From positions 1 through 5,619 of the forward strand of contig DCDF01000271.1 of NCBI GenBank assembly GCA_002316295.1: 5,619 nucleotides of DNA, written 5' to 3'. Numbering within the stretch: the stretch's first letter is position 1; each line of letters starts with the position of its first letter. A program made the position numbers and the translations under genes. Of the stretch, positions 1-5,619 are shown piece by piece. This DNA comes from Syntrophaceae bacterium UBA1062. Lineage in GTDB: Bacteria; Desulfobacterota; Desulfomonilia; UBA1062. Under the pieces are notes generated by a model. The model searched no databases. It had not been told where the DNA came from and saw only the letters and a program-made list of their open reading frames with translations.

Positions 1-583
1 GCCCGGAGATGACGATCCAGTGCTCTTTTCTCCTGCCGTGGTACTGGAGGCTCAGCCGCTTTCCCGGCAGCACGGTGATGCGCTTCACCTTGTGGTCATC
101 CCGGTCCTCTGAAAGGATCTCATAGTTTCCCCACGGGCGATGCTCCTTTGATTTCCCCATTGCCAGAACCCGCGAATACACGTCGAGATAGTAGCGCACC
201 CTGTCTCCGTCGAACAGGCCGAGGCCCGGGACTTTTCTGAGGCCCGGAAGCTCCCGGGCTTCTTCAGAAACAAAGAAGCATCTGCCGGGCACGGCCCGGT
301 ATACGGCCGCCTCATCTTCGGTGAGCGTCGCTGGGACGGACCAGACAACGGGGACAGGGGACAGGGGTGCGAGCAGGAGCCCGAAACAGCCGCAGAGGTT
401 GTGCACGATGTCGCAGCCTGCGGCCCGGTTCAGGAACGAACCGGCTTGCTCGAGAGCACGGGCTCCCGACAGGACAGGAGATATTACGTGTACATCCACC
501 CCGATCCCTGCAGACGTGAGTCCTTCGACAAGATCGTTGTGGAGAGAGGTTTCCTCCAGAAGAATACCGACTTGCATGCCCAT
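1..583 (-). CDS. GT4-like lobe fused to mannose-6-phosphate isomerase type II cupin (partial, 3' end off the left edge)
   Basis: This is an open minus-strand frame of 194 codons with no stop before the window edge. Residues 1-140 resemble the N-terminal acceptor lobe of GT4 glycosyltransferases: a start like MQVGILLEE, then CDIVHNLCGCFGLLLAPLS (about 57-75), PVPVVWSV (76-83) and FFVSEEAR (103-110). The second, nucleotide-sugar-binding lobe is absent. After GLGLF (120-124) the chain passes straight to a helix like the C-terminal one of GT4 enzymes (RVRYYLDVYSRVL, 128-140). Residues 149-194 match the start of the ManC-type cupin: RPWGNYEIL, VKRITVLPGKRLSLQYH and KEHWIVISG, with likely metal ligands Q180, H182 and E187. 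In that family the cupin interconverts mannose-6-P and fructose-6-P. The ATG at 583 follows GAGGG closely; the ATG at 577 has about 9-nt spacing and is an alternative start. A promoter and terminator just upstream make it a separate unit from the etf genes. The cupin call is firm; the lobe's activity is unknown and may be lost. Confidence 0.8.
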   Translation of the reverse strand, partial: MGMQVGILLEETSLHNDLVEGLTSAGIGVDVHVISPVLSGARALEQAGSFLNRAAGCDIVHNLCGCFGLLLAPLSPVPVVWSVPATLTEDEAAVYRAVPGRCFFVSEEARELPGLRKVPGLGLFDGDRVRYYLDVYSRVLAMGKSKEHRPWGNYEILSEDRDDHKVKRITVLPGKRLSLQYHGRRKEHWIVISG

Positions 584-606
584 TGTCCCTCACAGCCCTG
601 TCATGC

Positions 607-635
607 AGAATATCTTCGCCGGGCGGGTATGGCAA
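607..635 (-). promoter_or_regulatory. Sigma70-type promoter for the cupin-fusion gene
   Basis: On the minus strand TTGCCA (635-630, 5 of 6 matches to the -35 consensus) is followed after exactly 17 nt by TATTCT (612-607, 4 of 6 to the -10). Transcription would begin near 600, giving a leader of about 16 nt that contains the GAGGG ribosome site before the ATG at 583. The -35 box lies immediately past the terminator stem of the preceding operon, which fits a compact unit boundary. Not experimentally shown. Confidence 0.55.
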
Positions 636-636
636 G

Positions 637-670
637 AAAAAAGAGGAGGCTGTGCAGCCTCCTCTTTTTT
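637..670 (-). terminator. Intrinsic terminator of the etf-EMO operon, symmetrical and possibly bidirectional
   Basis: The arms 637-652 and 655-670 are exact reverse complements (16 nt each, including the outer A and T runs). They surround a tight centre at 653-654, so the real loop is probably TGCACA on the RNA. Read on the minus strand, the GC-rich stem GAGGAGGCTG is followed by TTTTTT and then CTTG. It begins 35 nt after the EMO stop codon. The mirrored A/T runs would let it work on the plus strand too, although no plus-strand gene is seen to need it. Confidence 0.88.
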
Positions 671-705
671 CGGATGATTCAGGGGTTTCGTACCTCAGTC
701 TTCGA

Positions 706-2871
706 TCAGTTTGCAGCCTCCTGATCGTTTTCATTCCCGGCCTTGTCCGTTTTCTGGTCGAGGCCGGCCGCCTTGGCAACAAGCTGTGCGATATCGATTG
801 CCTGGAGTTTCTCTGAGAGCTCGAGCTCCTTGATGCCGTCGGAGAGCATGGTATAGCAGAACGGGCATGCCGTGCACACGGTCTTCGCACCCGAAGCCTC
901 AACCTCTTTCGTGCGCTTCTGGTTGATCCTCGTGCCCAGGTCTTCCTCCATCCACATTCTGCCGCCGCCTGCTCCGCAGCAGAAGCTCTTCGCATGGTGG
1001 CTCTTCATTTCCACCAGACTGCCCGAGTTCAGGGCCTTCAGGATGTCTCTCGGCTGATCGTAGATCTTGTTGTATCTGCCCAAGTAGCAGGAATCATGGT
1101 AGGTGATAACGCCCAGGTTCTCGATAGGCTGCTTCAAAGTGATCTTGCCCTGCTTGATGAGCTTGTCGAGGATCTCGGTGTAGTGGAACACTTGGAAGTT
1201 GCCGCCGAGCTCCTTGTAATCGTTCTTCAGGACTGTGTATCCGTGGGGGCACATGGTGATGATCTTGCTGACGTTGTATGCCTTGAAGGTCTCGATATTG
1301 GCCATGGCAAGGGCCTGATAGACATACTCGTTCCCGATCTTCTTGGCTGAATCGCCGCAGCATCCCTCCTCGGTGCCCAGGATGGCGAAATCGAGCCCGG
1401 CCGCCTTGAAAATCTTCACCAGGGCGACGGCGACCTTCTTGTTCAGGTCGTCGAACGCACCCGCGCAGCCCACATAGAAGAGATACTCGGCCTCGCCTTT
1501 CTCGGAGAGCAGAGGAACATCGAGCCCCTTGGCCCAGTCGGCCCTGACGTGAGCGCCGATGCTCCACGGGTTGGAGTTGTTCTCCATGCCCTTGAAGACA
1601 TCCAAGACCTCTGCCGGGAAGTCGGATTCCATCATGACGAGATAGCGCCTGAGATCGATCAGCTTCGGGAACTGGAGTATATAGGCGGGGCAGGCTTCCA
1701 CGCATGCCATACAGGTCGTGCATGCCCAGATGGTATCCTTTTCGATGGTGTCGCCGATCAATGCCGGACCGGTGTACTCCTCATCGGGGAGGATGTGATA
1801 ATTGCCATCCGCGTCAAGGGCGAACTTCGCCTTCTTTTCCATATACGTGCGGATGTTCTGGATCACGTCCCTGGGAAGCAGAGGCTTGTCTGTGTTGAAC
1901 GCTGGGCATACCTCCACGCACCGCCCGCAGCGCATGCAGGCCTCGCTGTCGAACAGGTCTTTCCAGGAGTATTCCTCGAGCTTGTGGATGCCGAACGTCT
2001 CGGCGTTTTCGAACATCTCGGGCGGCATCGCTTTGATGGGCGGCTGAGGGGTGTCGGGGCGCAGGAAGATGTTCACCGGCGTCATGACGATATGAAGCAG
2101 CTTGGAGTACGCGATGAAAACGATGAAGCCCAGAGCGCCGAGCACATGGGTCCACCAGAGAACCACATGGGTGTCTCTCAGCGCATCCATGCTCATGCCG
2201 GAGAACAGGAATGCCACGGTCCTTCCCACCGGCGAGAACCAGATGTACGGGTTCATGGGGCTGGCCGGGTCGGTCTCGGTGGCCTGGATCCTCAGGGCCT
2301 CGACCACGAATCCGGTCACCAGAATGGCGAGGATGAACCAGAGGATGACCTTGTCTTCGCCTTTTTCATCCAGCCATTTCGGCTTCATGAAATACCGCCT
2401 GGCCATTGCCATGAGTATGCCCACAATGGCCACGAGCCCGAATACATCGGCAAACAGGGACAGGCCGAGATAGAAGCCGCCCTGCATGAACCACACGTGC
2501 CAGATGGGCCAGATCACGTCGGCCTGGAGAAAGACGATCGCTGTGGTGATGGCCAGTGCGATGAACCCCCAGAAAATGAAAAAGTGGAACACACCCTGGT
2601 AGGGCTCTCTCAGGATCTTCCGGTGCCCGAAGACGTCCACCACCATGTACATGAAGCGGTCCCACGCGTTATTGACCCTCTCGACGTCGGGCCCCTGAGC
2701 ACTGGTGACCGCCTTCATGCGGGTAAAGAAACCGCTCCTCGCAAGACCGTGGAAGAACAGAAGAAACGCTATGACAACAAGCACATAGAGGAGAACCTGT
2801 TCTGTAGGAAATCCAGGTCCCAAGATGTTCCAAAAAACCTCTCTTGAAATTTCTGCTCCTGATCCGTGCAT
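706..2871 (-). CDS. EMO/FadF/EtfD-type membrane FeS oxidoreductase (ETF to menaquinone)
   Basis: This 721-residue membrane protein is expected to take electrons from reduced EtfAB and pass them to the menaquinone pool, as described for the FadF/EtfD/EMO family. The N-terminal third is NarI-like. Hydrophobic helices lie at about 24-45, 93-115, 132-156, 173-194 and 236-263, with histidines at 96, 125, 235, 242 and 260 as heme b candidates. Two ferredoxin motifs follow: C312/C315/C318/C322-P and C384/C387/C390/C394-P, for two [4Fe-4S] clusters. The C-terminal half has two CCG domains. The first has C469, C504-C505 and C541, but ends CPHG rather than CPxC. The second is complete: C595, C631-C632, C666 and C669. 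The ATG at 2871 follows GGGGGGAG with 4-nt spacing. The gene is last in the operon, 64 nt after etfA. Heterodisulfide reductase HdrD-like proteins share these domains, but the NarI part and the etf neighbours favour EMO. The tail after about 705 is polar and probably disordered. Confidence 0.92.
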   Translation of the reverse strand: MHGSGAEISREVFWNILGPGFPTEQVLLYVLVVIAFLLFFHGLARSGFFTRMKAVTSAQGPDVERVNNAWDRFMYMVVDVFGHRKILREPYQGVFHFFIFWGFIALAITTAIVFLQADVIWPIWHVWFMQGGFYLGLSLFADVFGLVAIVGILMAMARRYFMKPKWLDEKGEDKVILWFILAILVTGFVVEALRIQATETDPASPMNPYIWFSPVGRTVAFLFSGMSMDALRDTHVVLWWTHVLGALGFIVFIAYSKLLHIVMTPVNIFLRPDTPQPPIKAMPPEMFENAETFGIHKLEEYSWKDLFDSEACMRCGRCVEVCPAFNTDKPLLPRDVIQNIRTYMEKKAKFALDADGNYHILPDEEYTGPALIGDTIEKDTIWACTTCMACVEACPAYILQFPKLIDLRRYLVMMESDFPAEVLDVFKGMENNSNPWSIGAHVRADWAKGLDVPLLSEKGEAEYLFYVGCAGAFDDLNKKVAVALVKIFKAAGLDFAILGTEEGCCGDSAKKIGNEYVYQALAMANIETFKAYNVSKIITMCPHGYTVLKNDYKELGGNFQVFHYTEILDKLIKQGKITLKQPIENLGVITYHDSCYLGRYNKIYDQPRDILKALNSGSLVEMKSHHAKSFCCGAGGGRMWMEEDLGTRINQKRTKEVEASGAKTVCTACPFCYTMLSDGIKELELSEKLQAIDIAQLVAKAAGLDQKTDKAGNENDQEAAN

Positions 2872-2896
2872 TGCACTCCCCCCTGAATCTTGTATG

Positions 2897-2925
2897 CTGT
2901 GGGATGGGGATTCCCCATCCCACAG
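2897..2925 (-). promoter_or_regulatory. Strong intergenic stem-loop between etfA and the EMO gene
   Basis: Arms 2897-2910 and 2912-2925 are perfect 14-nt reverse complements around a single central base. The RNA would form a GC-rich stem of about 12 bp with a small loop. The stem starts 11 nt after the etfA stop codon and ends about 14 nt before the EMO ribosome site. No T-run follows, so it does not look like an ordinary intrinsic terminator. A role in 3'-end stabilisation or processing that sets the EtfAB:EMO ratio is inference. Confidence 0.7.
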
Positions 2926-2935
2926 GTCTTACTTC

Positions 2936-3904
2936 CTAGCCTTTTACCTTCTTGATCTCGTCGATCAATGCCGGGACAACGTTGAAGAGATCATCGACGA
3001 CGCCGTAGTCGGCCTTCTGGAAGATGGGGGCCTCAGCGTCCTTGTTGATGGCAACGATGACCTTGGAGGTTCCCATGCCGGCCAGATGCTGGATGGCTCC
3101 GGAGATGCCGCACGCGATGTAGAGGTTCGGGCTGACCGTCTTGCCGGTCTGGCCCACCTGATAGGAGTGCTCTCTCCAACCCGCGTCGACCGCGGCCCTG
3201 GATGCGCCGGTCGTTGCTGTCGGGCCGAACAGTTTGGCCAGATCTTCGAGCATCTTGAAGTTCTCGGGGCCTTTCATGCCGCGGCCGCCGGATACGATGA
3301 TCTCCGCCTCGGTCTGGTCGGGCTCGTCGGTCTGGGCGACTTCGATGCTCTTCACGACCGCCTTGATCTTGGAAGTGTCAAGGCTGACCGCAACCTTCTC
3401 GACCGCACCGGCGCCCGCAGTCTCCTTCACGGCGAAAGAGTTGGGCCTCACCGCTATGATCTGCGGATTTGCCAGCGCTTCGACCATGGCATACGCCTTG
3501 CCGGCATACATAGGCCTCTTGGCAACGATCTTGTCGCCTTCCTTCTTGAGATCCACACAGTCGGAAATGGCGCCGACATTGAGCCGTGCCGCTATAGCGG
3601 GAATGAGATCCTTCCCCTGTGCGGTTGCGCTTGCGAGAATGACTGTCGGGCTCACTGTGTCCGCCACCTGCTTGAATGCCTGCACATACGCCTCGGTCAC
3701 GTAGTTCTCGTACTCAGGGCCGTCAACCACGTATATCTTATCCGCACCATATTTTGCAAGCTGAGAGGCGAGTCCTTCCGCACCCTTGCCGATCAGGCAT
3801 ACGGCAACATCGCCGCCCAGTTCCTTAGCCTTGCTCGTCACCTCAAAAGAGCCTTTCTTGATCTCGCCCTTCTGGACTTCCGCATAAATGAGTGTACCTG
3901 CCAT
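2936..3904 (-). CDS. etfA: Electron transfer flavoprotein alpha subunit
   Basis: This is the large subunit of the EtfAB heterodimer, which binds the mobile FAD that carries electrons from acyl-CoA dehydrogenases. Its 322 residues are the usual family length, with no added ferredoxin domain. The N-terminal ETF domain (about 1-190) starts AGTLIYAEV. The C-terminal FAD domain shows SGGRGMKGPENF (205-216), GASRAAVDAGW (233-243), QVGQTGKTVSPNLYIACG (249-266) and ISGAIQHLAGM (267-277), the ETF alpha signature, then DYGVVDDLF (299-307). The ATG at 3904 is chosen because AAAGGGGG lies 8 nt upstream. A TTG at 3925, overlapping the etfB stop, would add seven residues but has only a weak ribosome site. 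The gene follows etfB by 17 nt and is surely cotranscribed with it. Whether this ETF is a simple carrier or electron-bifurcating cannot be settled from the subunit alone. Confidence 0.96.
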   Translation of the reverse strand: MAGTLIYAEVQKGEIKKGSFEVTSKAKELGGDVAVCLIGKGAEGLASQLAKYGADKIYVVDGPEYENYVTEAYVQAFKQVADTVSPTVILASATAQGKDLIPAIAARLNVGAISDCVDLKKEGDKIVAKRPMYAGKAYAMVEALANPQIIAVRPNSFAVKETAGAGAVEKVAVSLDTSKIKAVVKSIEVAQTDEPDQTEAEIIVSGGRGMKGPENFKMLEDLAKLFGPTATTGASRAAVDAGWREHSYQVGQTGKTVSPNLYIACGISGAIQHLAGMGTSKVIVAINKDAEAPIFQKADYGVVDDLFNVVPALIDEIKKVKG

Positions 3905-3912
3905 GTTCGTAT

Positions 3913-3920
3913 CCCCCTTT
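3913..3920 (-). promoter_or_regulatory. Ribosome binding site that decides the etfA start
   Basis: AAAGGGGG on the minus strand, 8 nt before the ATG at 3904. It lies downstream of the alternative TTG at 3925 and so argues against that longer start. Confidence 0.7.
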
Positions 3921-3921
3921 A

Positions 3922-4698
3922 TCAAACGATCTTCACTTCTTCATGAAGGATTCTCGCGAGCTCTTTGGCCTTCGCAGCCGCATCGTCGCCCGTAATCACC
4001 TTTCCTGCCTGGCGTGCCGGCGGCAGGGACATCTCTTTGATAGCGGTCTTGGGGCCTTCGCTTACGCCGAGATCCGCAGCCTTTTTCACATCGACGGGCT
4101 TCTTCTTTGCCTTCATGATGCCGGGAAGGGACGCATACCGGGGTTCGTTGAGCCCTTTCTGAGCCGAGAACACCGCCGGGAGAGGGACCTCCACCACAGC
4201 CTGGCCGCCCTCGATTTCTCTTGTCACGGTCGCCTTGCTCTTGTCGGCGGCGACTTCGAACTTGATCACCATGGTAACGACGGGAATTCCGAGCATCTCA
4301 GCCAGCATAGCGGGGACCTGAGCCGCGTCGTCGTCGATGGCCTGCTTGCCCACGAAGATGGCGTCATACTGCATGCCCTTGATGGCTGCTGCCAGCGCTG
4401 CTGCGGTGGCGTACGGGTCCGCCTTGTCGTAGTAGGCTGCGTCGTTGATGTGAACGGCGGTATCGGCACCCATGGCAAGACCGGTCCGGACCGCCTCGAT
4501 CGCCCTGTCCGGTCCGAGAGAAACGATGGTAACGTTCCCCGCCTTCATCTTCTCTTTCTGCCGAAGCGCTTCTTCAACGGCGAACTCATCGTACGGATTC
4601 ATAACCCACTTGATTCCTTCCGTTACAATACCTGCACCCTGAACTTTGATCAGAGTTTCCGTGTCAGGTACCTGCTTGATACATACGACGGTATTCAC
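3922..4698 (-). CDS. etfB: Electron transfer flavoprotein beta subunit
   Basis: This is the small ETF subunit. It binds AMP in canonical ETFs, or a second flavin in bifurcating ones, and docks on the acyl-CoA dehydrogenase. Its 258 residues are typical. Family marks are VVCIKQVPDTETLIKV (4-19), WVMNPYDEFAVEEALR (31-46), VSLGPDRAIEAVRTGLAMGAD (59-79), VGKQAIDDDAAQVPAML (116-132) and the ETF beta signature region TREIEGGQAVVEVPLPAVFS (159-178). The recognition loop that grips the dehydrogenase is NEPRYASLPGIMKAKKKP (184-201). Its L191 sits where the anchoring leucine lies in human ETF. The start is GTG (4698), 5 nt after AAGGAGG. An ATG one step upstream shares its G but reads straight into TGA, so it cannot be the start. 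The IDDD triad at 121-124 resembles canonical ETFs more than the IDGD form seen in bifurcating ones, which is weak evidence for a simple carrier. First gene of the etfBA-EMO unit. Confidence 0.96.
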   Translation of the reverse strand: MNTVVCIKQVPDTETLIKVQGAGIVTEGIKWVMNPYDEFAVEEALRQKEKMKAGNVTIVSLGPDRAIEAVRTGLAMGADTAVHINDAAYYDKADPYATAAALAAAIKGMQYDAIFVGKQAIDDDAAQVPAMLAEMLGIPVVTMVIKFEVAADKSKATVTREIEGGQAVVEVPLPAVFSAQKGLNEPRYASLPGIMKAKKKPVDVKKAADLGVSEGPKTAIKEMSLPPARQAGKVITGDDAAAKAKELARILHEEVKIV

Positions 4699-4703
4699 AT
4701 GAT

Positions 4704-4710
4704 CCTCCTT
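4704..4710 (-). promoter_or_regulatory. Strong ribosome binding site for etfB
   Basis: AAGGAGG on the minus strand, 5 nt before the GTG start and 3 nt before the overlapping ATG-TGA. The spacing favours GTG, and GTG alone opens the long frame. Confidence 0.75.
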
Positions 4711-4719
4711 CCTACATAT

Positions 4720-4741
4720 TTATTAGCCTTTTATAAGCCTT
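4720..4741 (-). repeat. Tandem 11-nt direct repeat in the etfB leader
   Basis: Minus-strand AAGGCTTATAA (4741-4731) is followed at once by AAGGCTAATAA (4730-4720), differing at one of 11 positions. It lies 10 nt upstream of the etfB ribosome site. A TATAAA -10-like hexamer (4735-4730) spans the junction but has no convincing -35 at 17-18 nt. Another weak pair, TTGCCG and TATGAG with 16-nt spacing (4780-4753), lies just upstream. Whether the repeat is a protein-binding site or chance in a short AT-rich leader is unknown. Confidence 0.5.
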
Positions 4742-4812
4742 GAGGCCTGTTTCTCATATCATTCCGCCGGCTTGCGGCAAACAGCCTTACGCCGGGCCCT
4801 GTACGGGCGGGA

Positions 4813-5619
4813 TCACCTGTCCCTGAAGTCGGGCTTGCGCTTGGTCAGGAAGGCGTCCAGTCCTTCCTTCGCATCCTGCGAGACGGCGACCCGCGCGAAG
4901 TTCTCGGCCTCGATGAGCAGCCCTTCCTCGAAAGACACTTCAAGCCCGCCCATGACCGCATCCATGGCGGCGCTCACGGCAACCCTGCTCCTTGACGCAA
5001 TGGTCCGAGCGAGGGCCTTTGCCTCCTCCATCAGCCGATCGTGGGGCACAACCTTGTTCACCAGCCCCATCTCCCACGCCTCTTTTGCGCTGTAGTGCGC
5101 TCCGCTCAAGATCATCTCCAGCCCCTTGGCCTTACCGACGATCCGGGGAAGCCGCTGGGTGCCGGCAAAGCCCGGAATGAGCCCCAGAGTGATCTCGGGC
5201 AGACCGAGCCTGGCCTTTTCGGAAGCGATCCTCATGTGGCAGGACATGGCGAGCTCGAGGCCTCCCCCGAGGCAGAACCCGTTGATCACCGCGATAATGG
5301 GTTTGTCCGCCTCCTCGATGGTGTTCGTCATGCGGTATCCCCGGTGTGCGAGCTCGATCCCGTCGTCGAGGGTTTTGAACCGCTTCAGCTCCTCGATGTC
5401 AGCGCCGGCGACGAACGCCCTGCCCTTGCCGGTGAGAAGGATGACGCGAACCCTGGGGTCGGCGACCGCCTGGAGGACGTTCCTCGTGATGTCCGACTTG
5501 GTCTTACGGCCCAGCGTGTTCATGGGAGGGTTGTCGATCGTCATGACGGCAACACCGTCGGCATCCACGTCGTAGCTGCAGTTTTCGAACGCGCTGTCGC
5601 CCTTGACGAGGTCCTCCAT
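4813..5619 (-). CDS. Enoyl-CoA hydratase / crotonase-family protein (start at the window edge)
   Basis: This crotonase-fold enzyme probably adds water to trans-2-enoyl-CoA in beta-oxidation, in the cytoplasm. Of the 268 residues, GRAFVAGADIEELKRF (66-81) and NGFCLGGGLELAMSCHMRIA (113-132) form the CoA-binding and oxyanion-hole regions. E122 (in GGGLELAM) and E142 (in GLPEITLG) match the two catalytic glutamates, Glu144 and Glu164, of rat mitochondrial enoyl-CoA hydratase, so a true hydratase is likely rather than an isomerase with only one of them. IPGFAGTQRLPRIVG (148-162) and the C-terminal helix region ending KRKPDFRDR are also typical. The ATG is the last codon of the window and the length fits the family, but the ribosome site and any upstream start are out of sight. 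The gene is 114 nt upstream of etfB on the same strand, with no clear terminator between them, so readthrough into etfBA is possible. Chain-length or substrate preference (fatty, aromatic or alicyclic acyl-CoA) cannot be read from the sequence. Confidence 0.92.
   Translation of the reverse strand: MEDLVKGDSAFENCSYDVDADGVAVMTIDNPPMNTLGRKTKSDITRNVLQAVADPRVRVILLTGKGRAFVAGADIEELKRFKTLDDGIELAHRGYRMTNTIEEADKPIIAVINGFCLGGGLELAMSCHMRIASEKARLGLPEITLGLIPGFAGTQRLPRIVGKAKGLEMILSGAHYSAKEAWEMGLVNKVVPHDRLMEEAKALARTIASRSRVAVSAAMDAVMGGLEVSFEEGLLIEAENFARVAVSQDAKEGLDAFLTKRKPDFRDR

Noticed and set aside
239..260. Small GC-rich inverted repeat (GCCCGG / CCGGGC) in the left-hand gene
   Set aside because: It is short, lies within coding sequence and comes from common GC-rich codons. 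No T-run or other signal accompanies it.
350..367. 7-nt tandem repeat GGGGACA, about 2.6 copies, inside the left-hand gene
   Set aside because: A slip by one unit would break the frame, which hints at phase variation, but the copy number is too low and the encoded LSPVPVV is the expected GT4 motif.
312..995. Minus-strand frame of 227 codons across the EMO 3' end, the terminator and the left-hand gene
   Set aside because: It is out of frame with both real genes, runs through the terminator and gives an arginine- and serine-rich product typical of a shadow frame.
1549..2847. Long plus-strand open frame (432 codons) opposite the EMO gene
   Set aside because: It is the antisense shadow of a clearly identified membrane FeS protein. 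The translation is rich in H, D, G and R with no family motif, as expected from GC-biased codons on the other strand.
2872..2896. Possible separate promoter for the EMO gene (CATACAAGAT)
   Set aside because: No -35-like hexamer lies at the right distance, because that space is filled by the hairpin arms.
2825..3946. Plus-strand open frame (373 codons) opposite etfA
   Set aside because: Antisense to a well-conserved ETF alpha gene, with no recognisable domain. The same applies to the 283-codon frame at 3892-4743 opposite etfB.
4742..4812. Possible terminator between the crotonase gene and etfB
   Set aside because: Only 4-bp pairings such as GCCC/GGGC are seen, and no T-tract follows.
1..5619. 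CRISPR arrays, tRNA or rRNA genes, insertion sequences, attachment sites
   Set aside because: No spaced repeats, RNA-gene motifs, transposase-like frames or terminal inverted repeats were seen on either strand.

Overview
The window is a GC-rich stretch of bacterial chromosome in which every recognisable gene lies on the minus strand. Gene content suggests an anaerobic beta-oxidising bacterium, most like a syntrophic or sulfate-reducing member of the Desulfobacterota (former Deltaproteobacteria). The clue is a clustered crotonase, an electron-transfer flavoprotein (EtfB, EtfA) and a membrane FeS oxidoreductase of the EMO/FadF/EtfD type. The taxonomic placement is inference; no marker gene is present.

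In transcription order (right to left): an enoyl-CoA hydratase/crotonase whose ATG is the last codon of the window (5619-4813); a 114-nt intergenic region with a tandem 11-nt repeat; etfB with a GTG start (4698-3922); etfA starting 17 nt later (3904-2936); a 64-nt gap holding a strong hairpin without a T-tract; the EMO gene (2871-706); and a near-perfect hairpin-plus-T-tract terminator (670-637). Right after the terminator is a good sigma70-like promoter (635-607). It reads into a gene that runs off the left edge (583-1). That gene encodes a shortened GT4-type glycosyltransferase lobe joined to a mannose-6-phosphate isomerase type II cupin.

The right-hand genes make a coherent electron path. 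The crotonase hydrates enoyl-CoA formed by an acyl-CoA dehydrogenase (not in the window). EtfAB collects the dehydrogenase's electrons. EMO, with a NarI-like heme b membrane part, two [4Fe-4S] ferredoxin motifs and two CCG domains, would pass them to menaquinone. The left-hand gene is a separate transcription unit, probably concerned with mannose or other sugar-nucleotide chemistry for surface polysaccharide.

Most of the window is well-understood energy metabolism. The points that deserve a second look are the truncated glycosyltransferase-cupin fusion, the loss of a cysteine in the first CCG motif of EMO, and the RNA/DNA structures between the genes.
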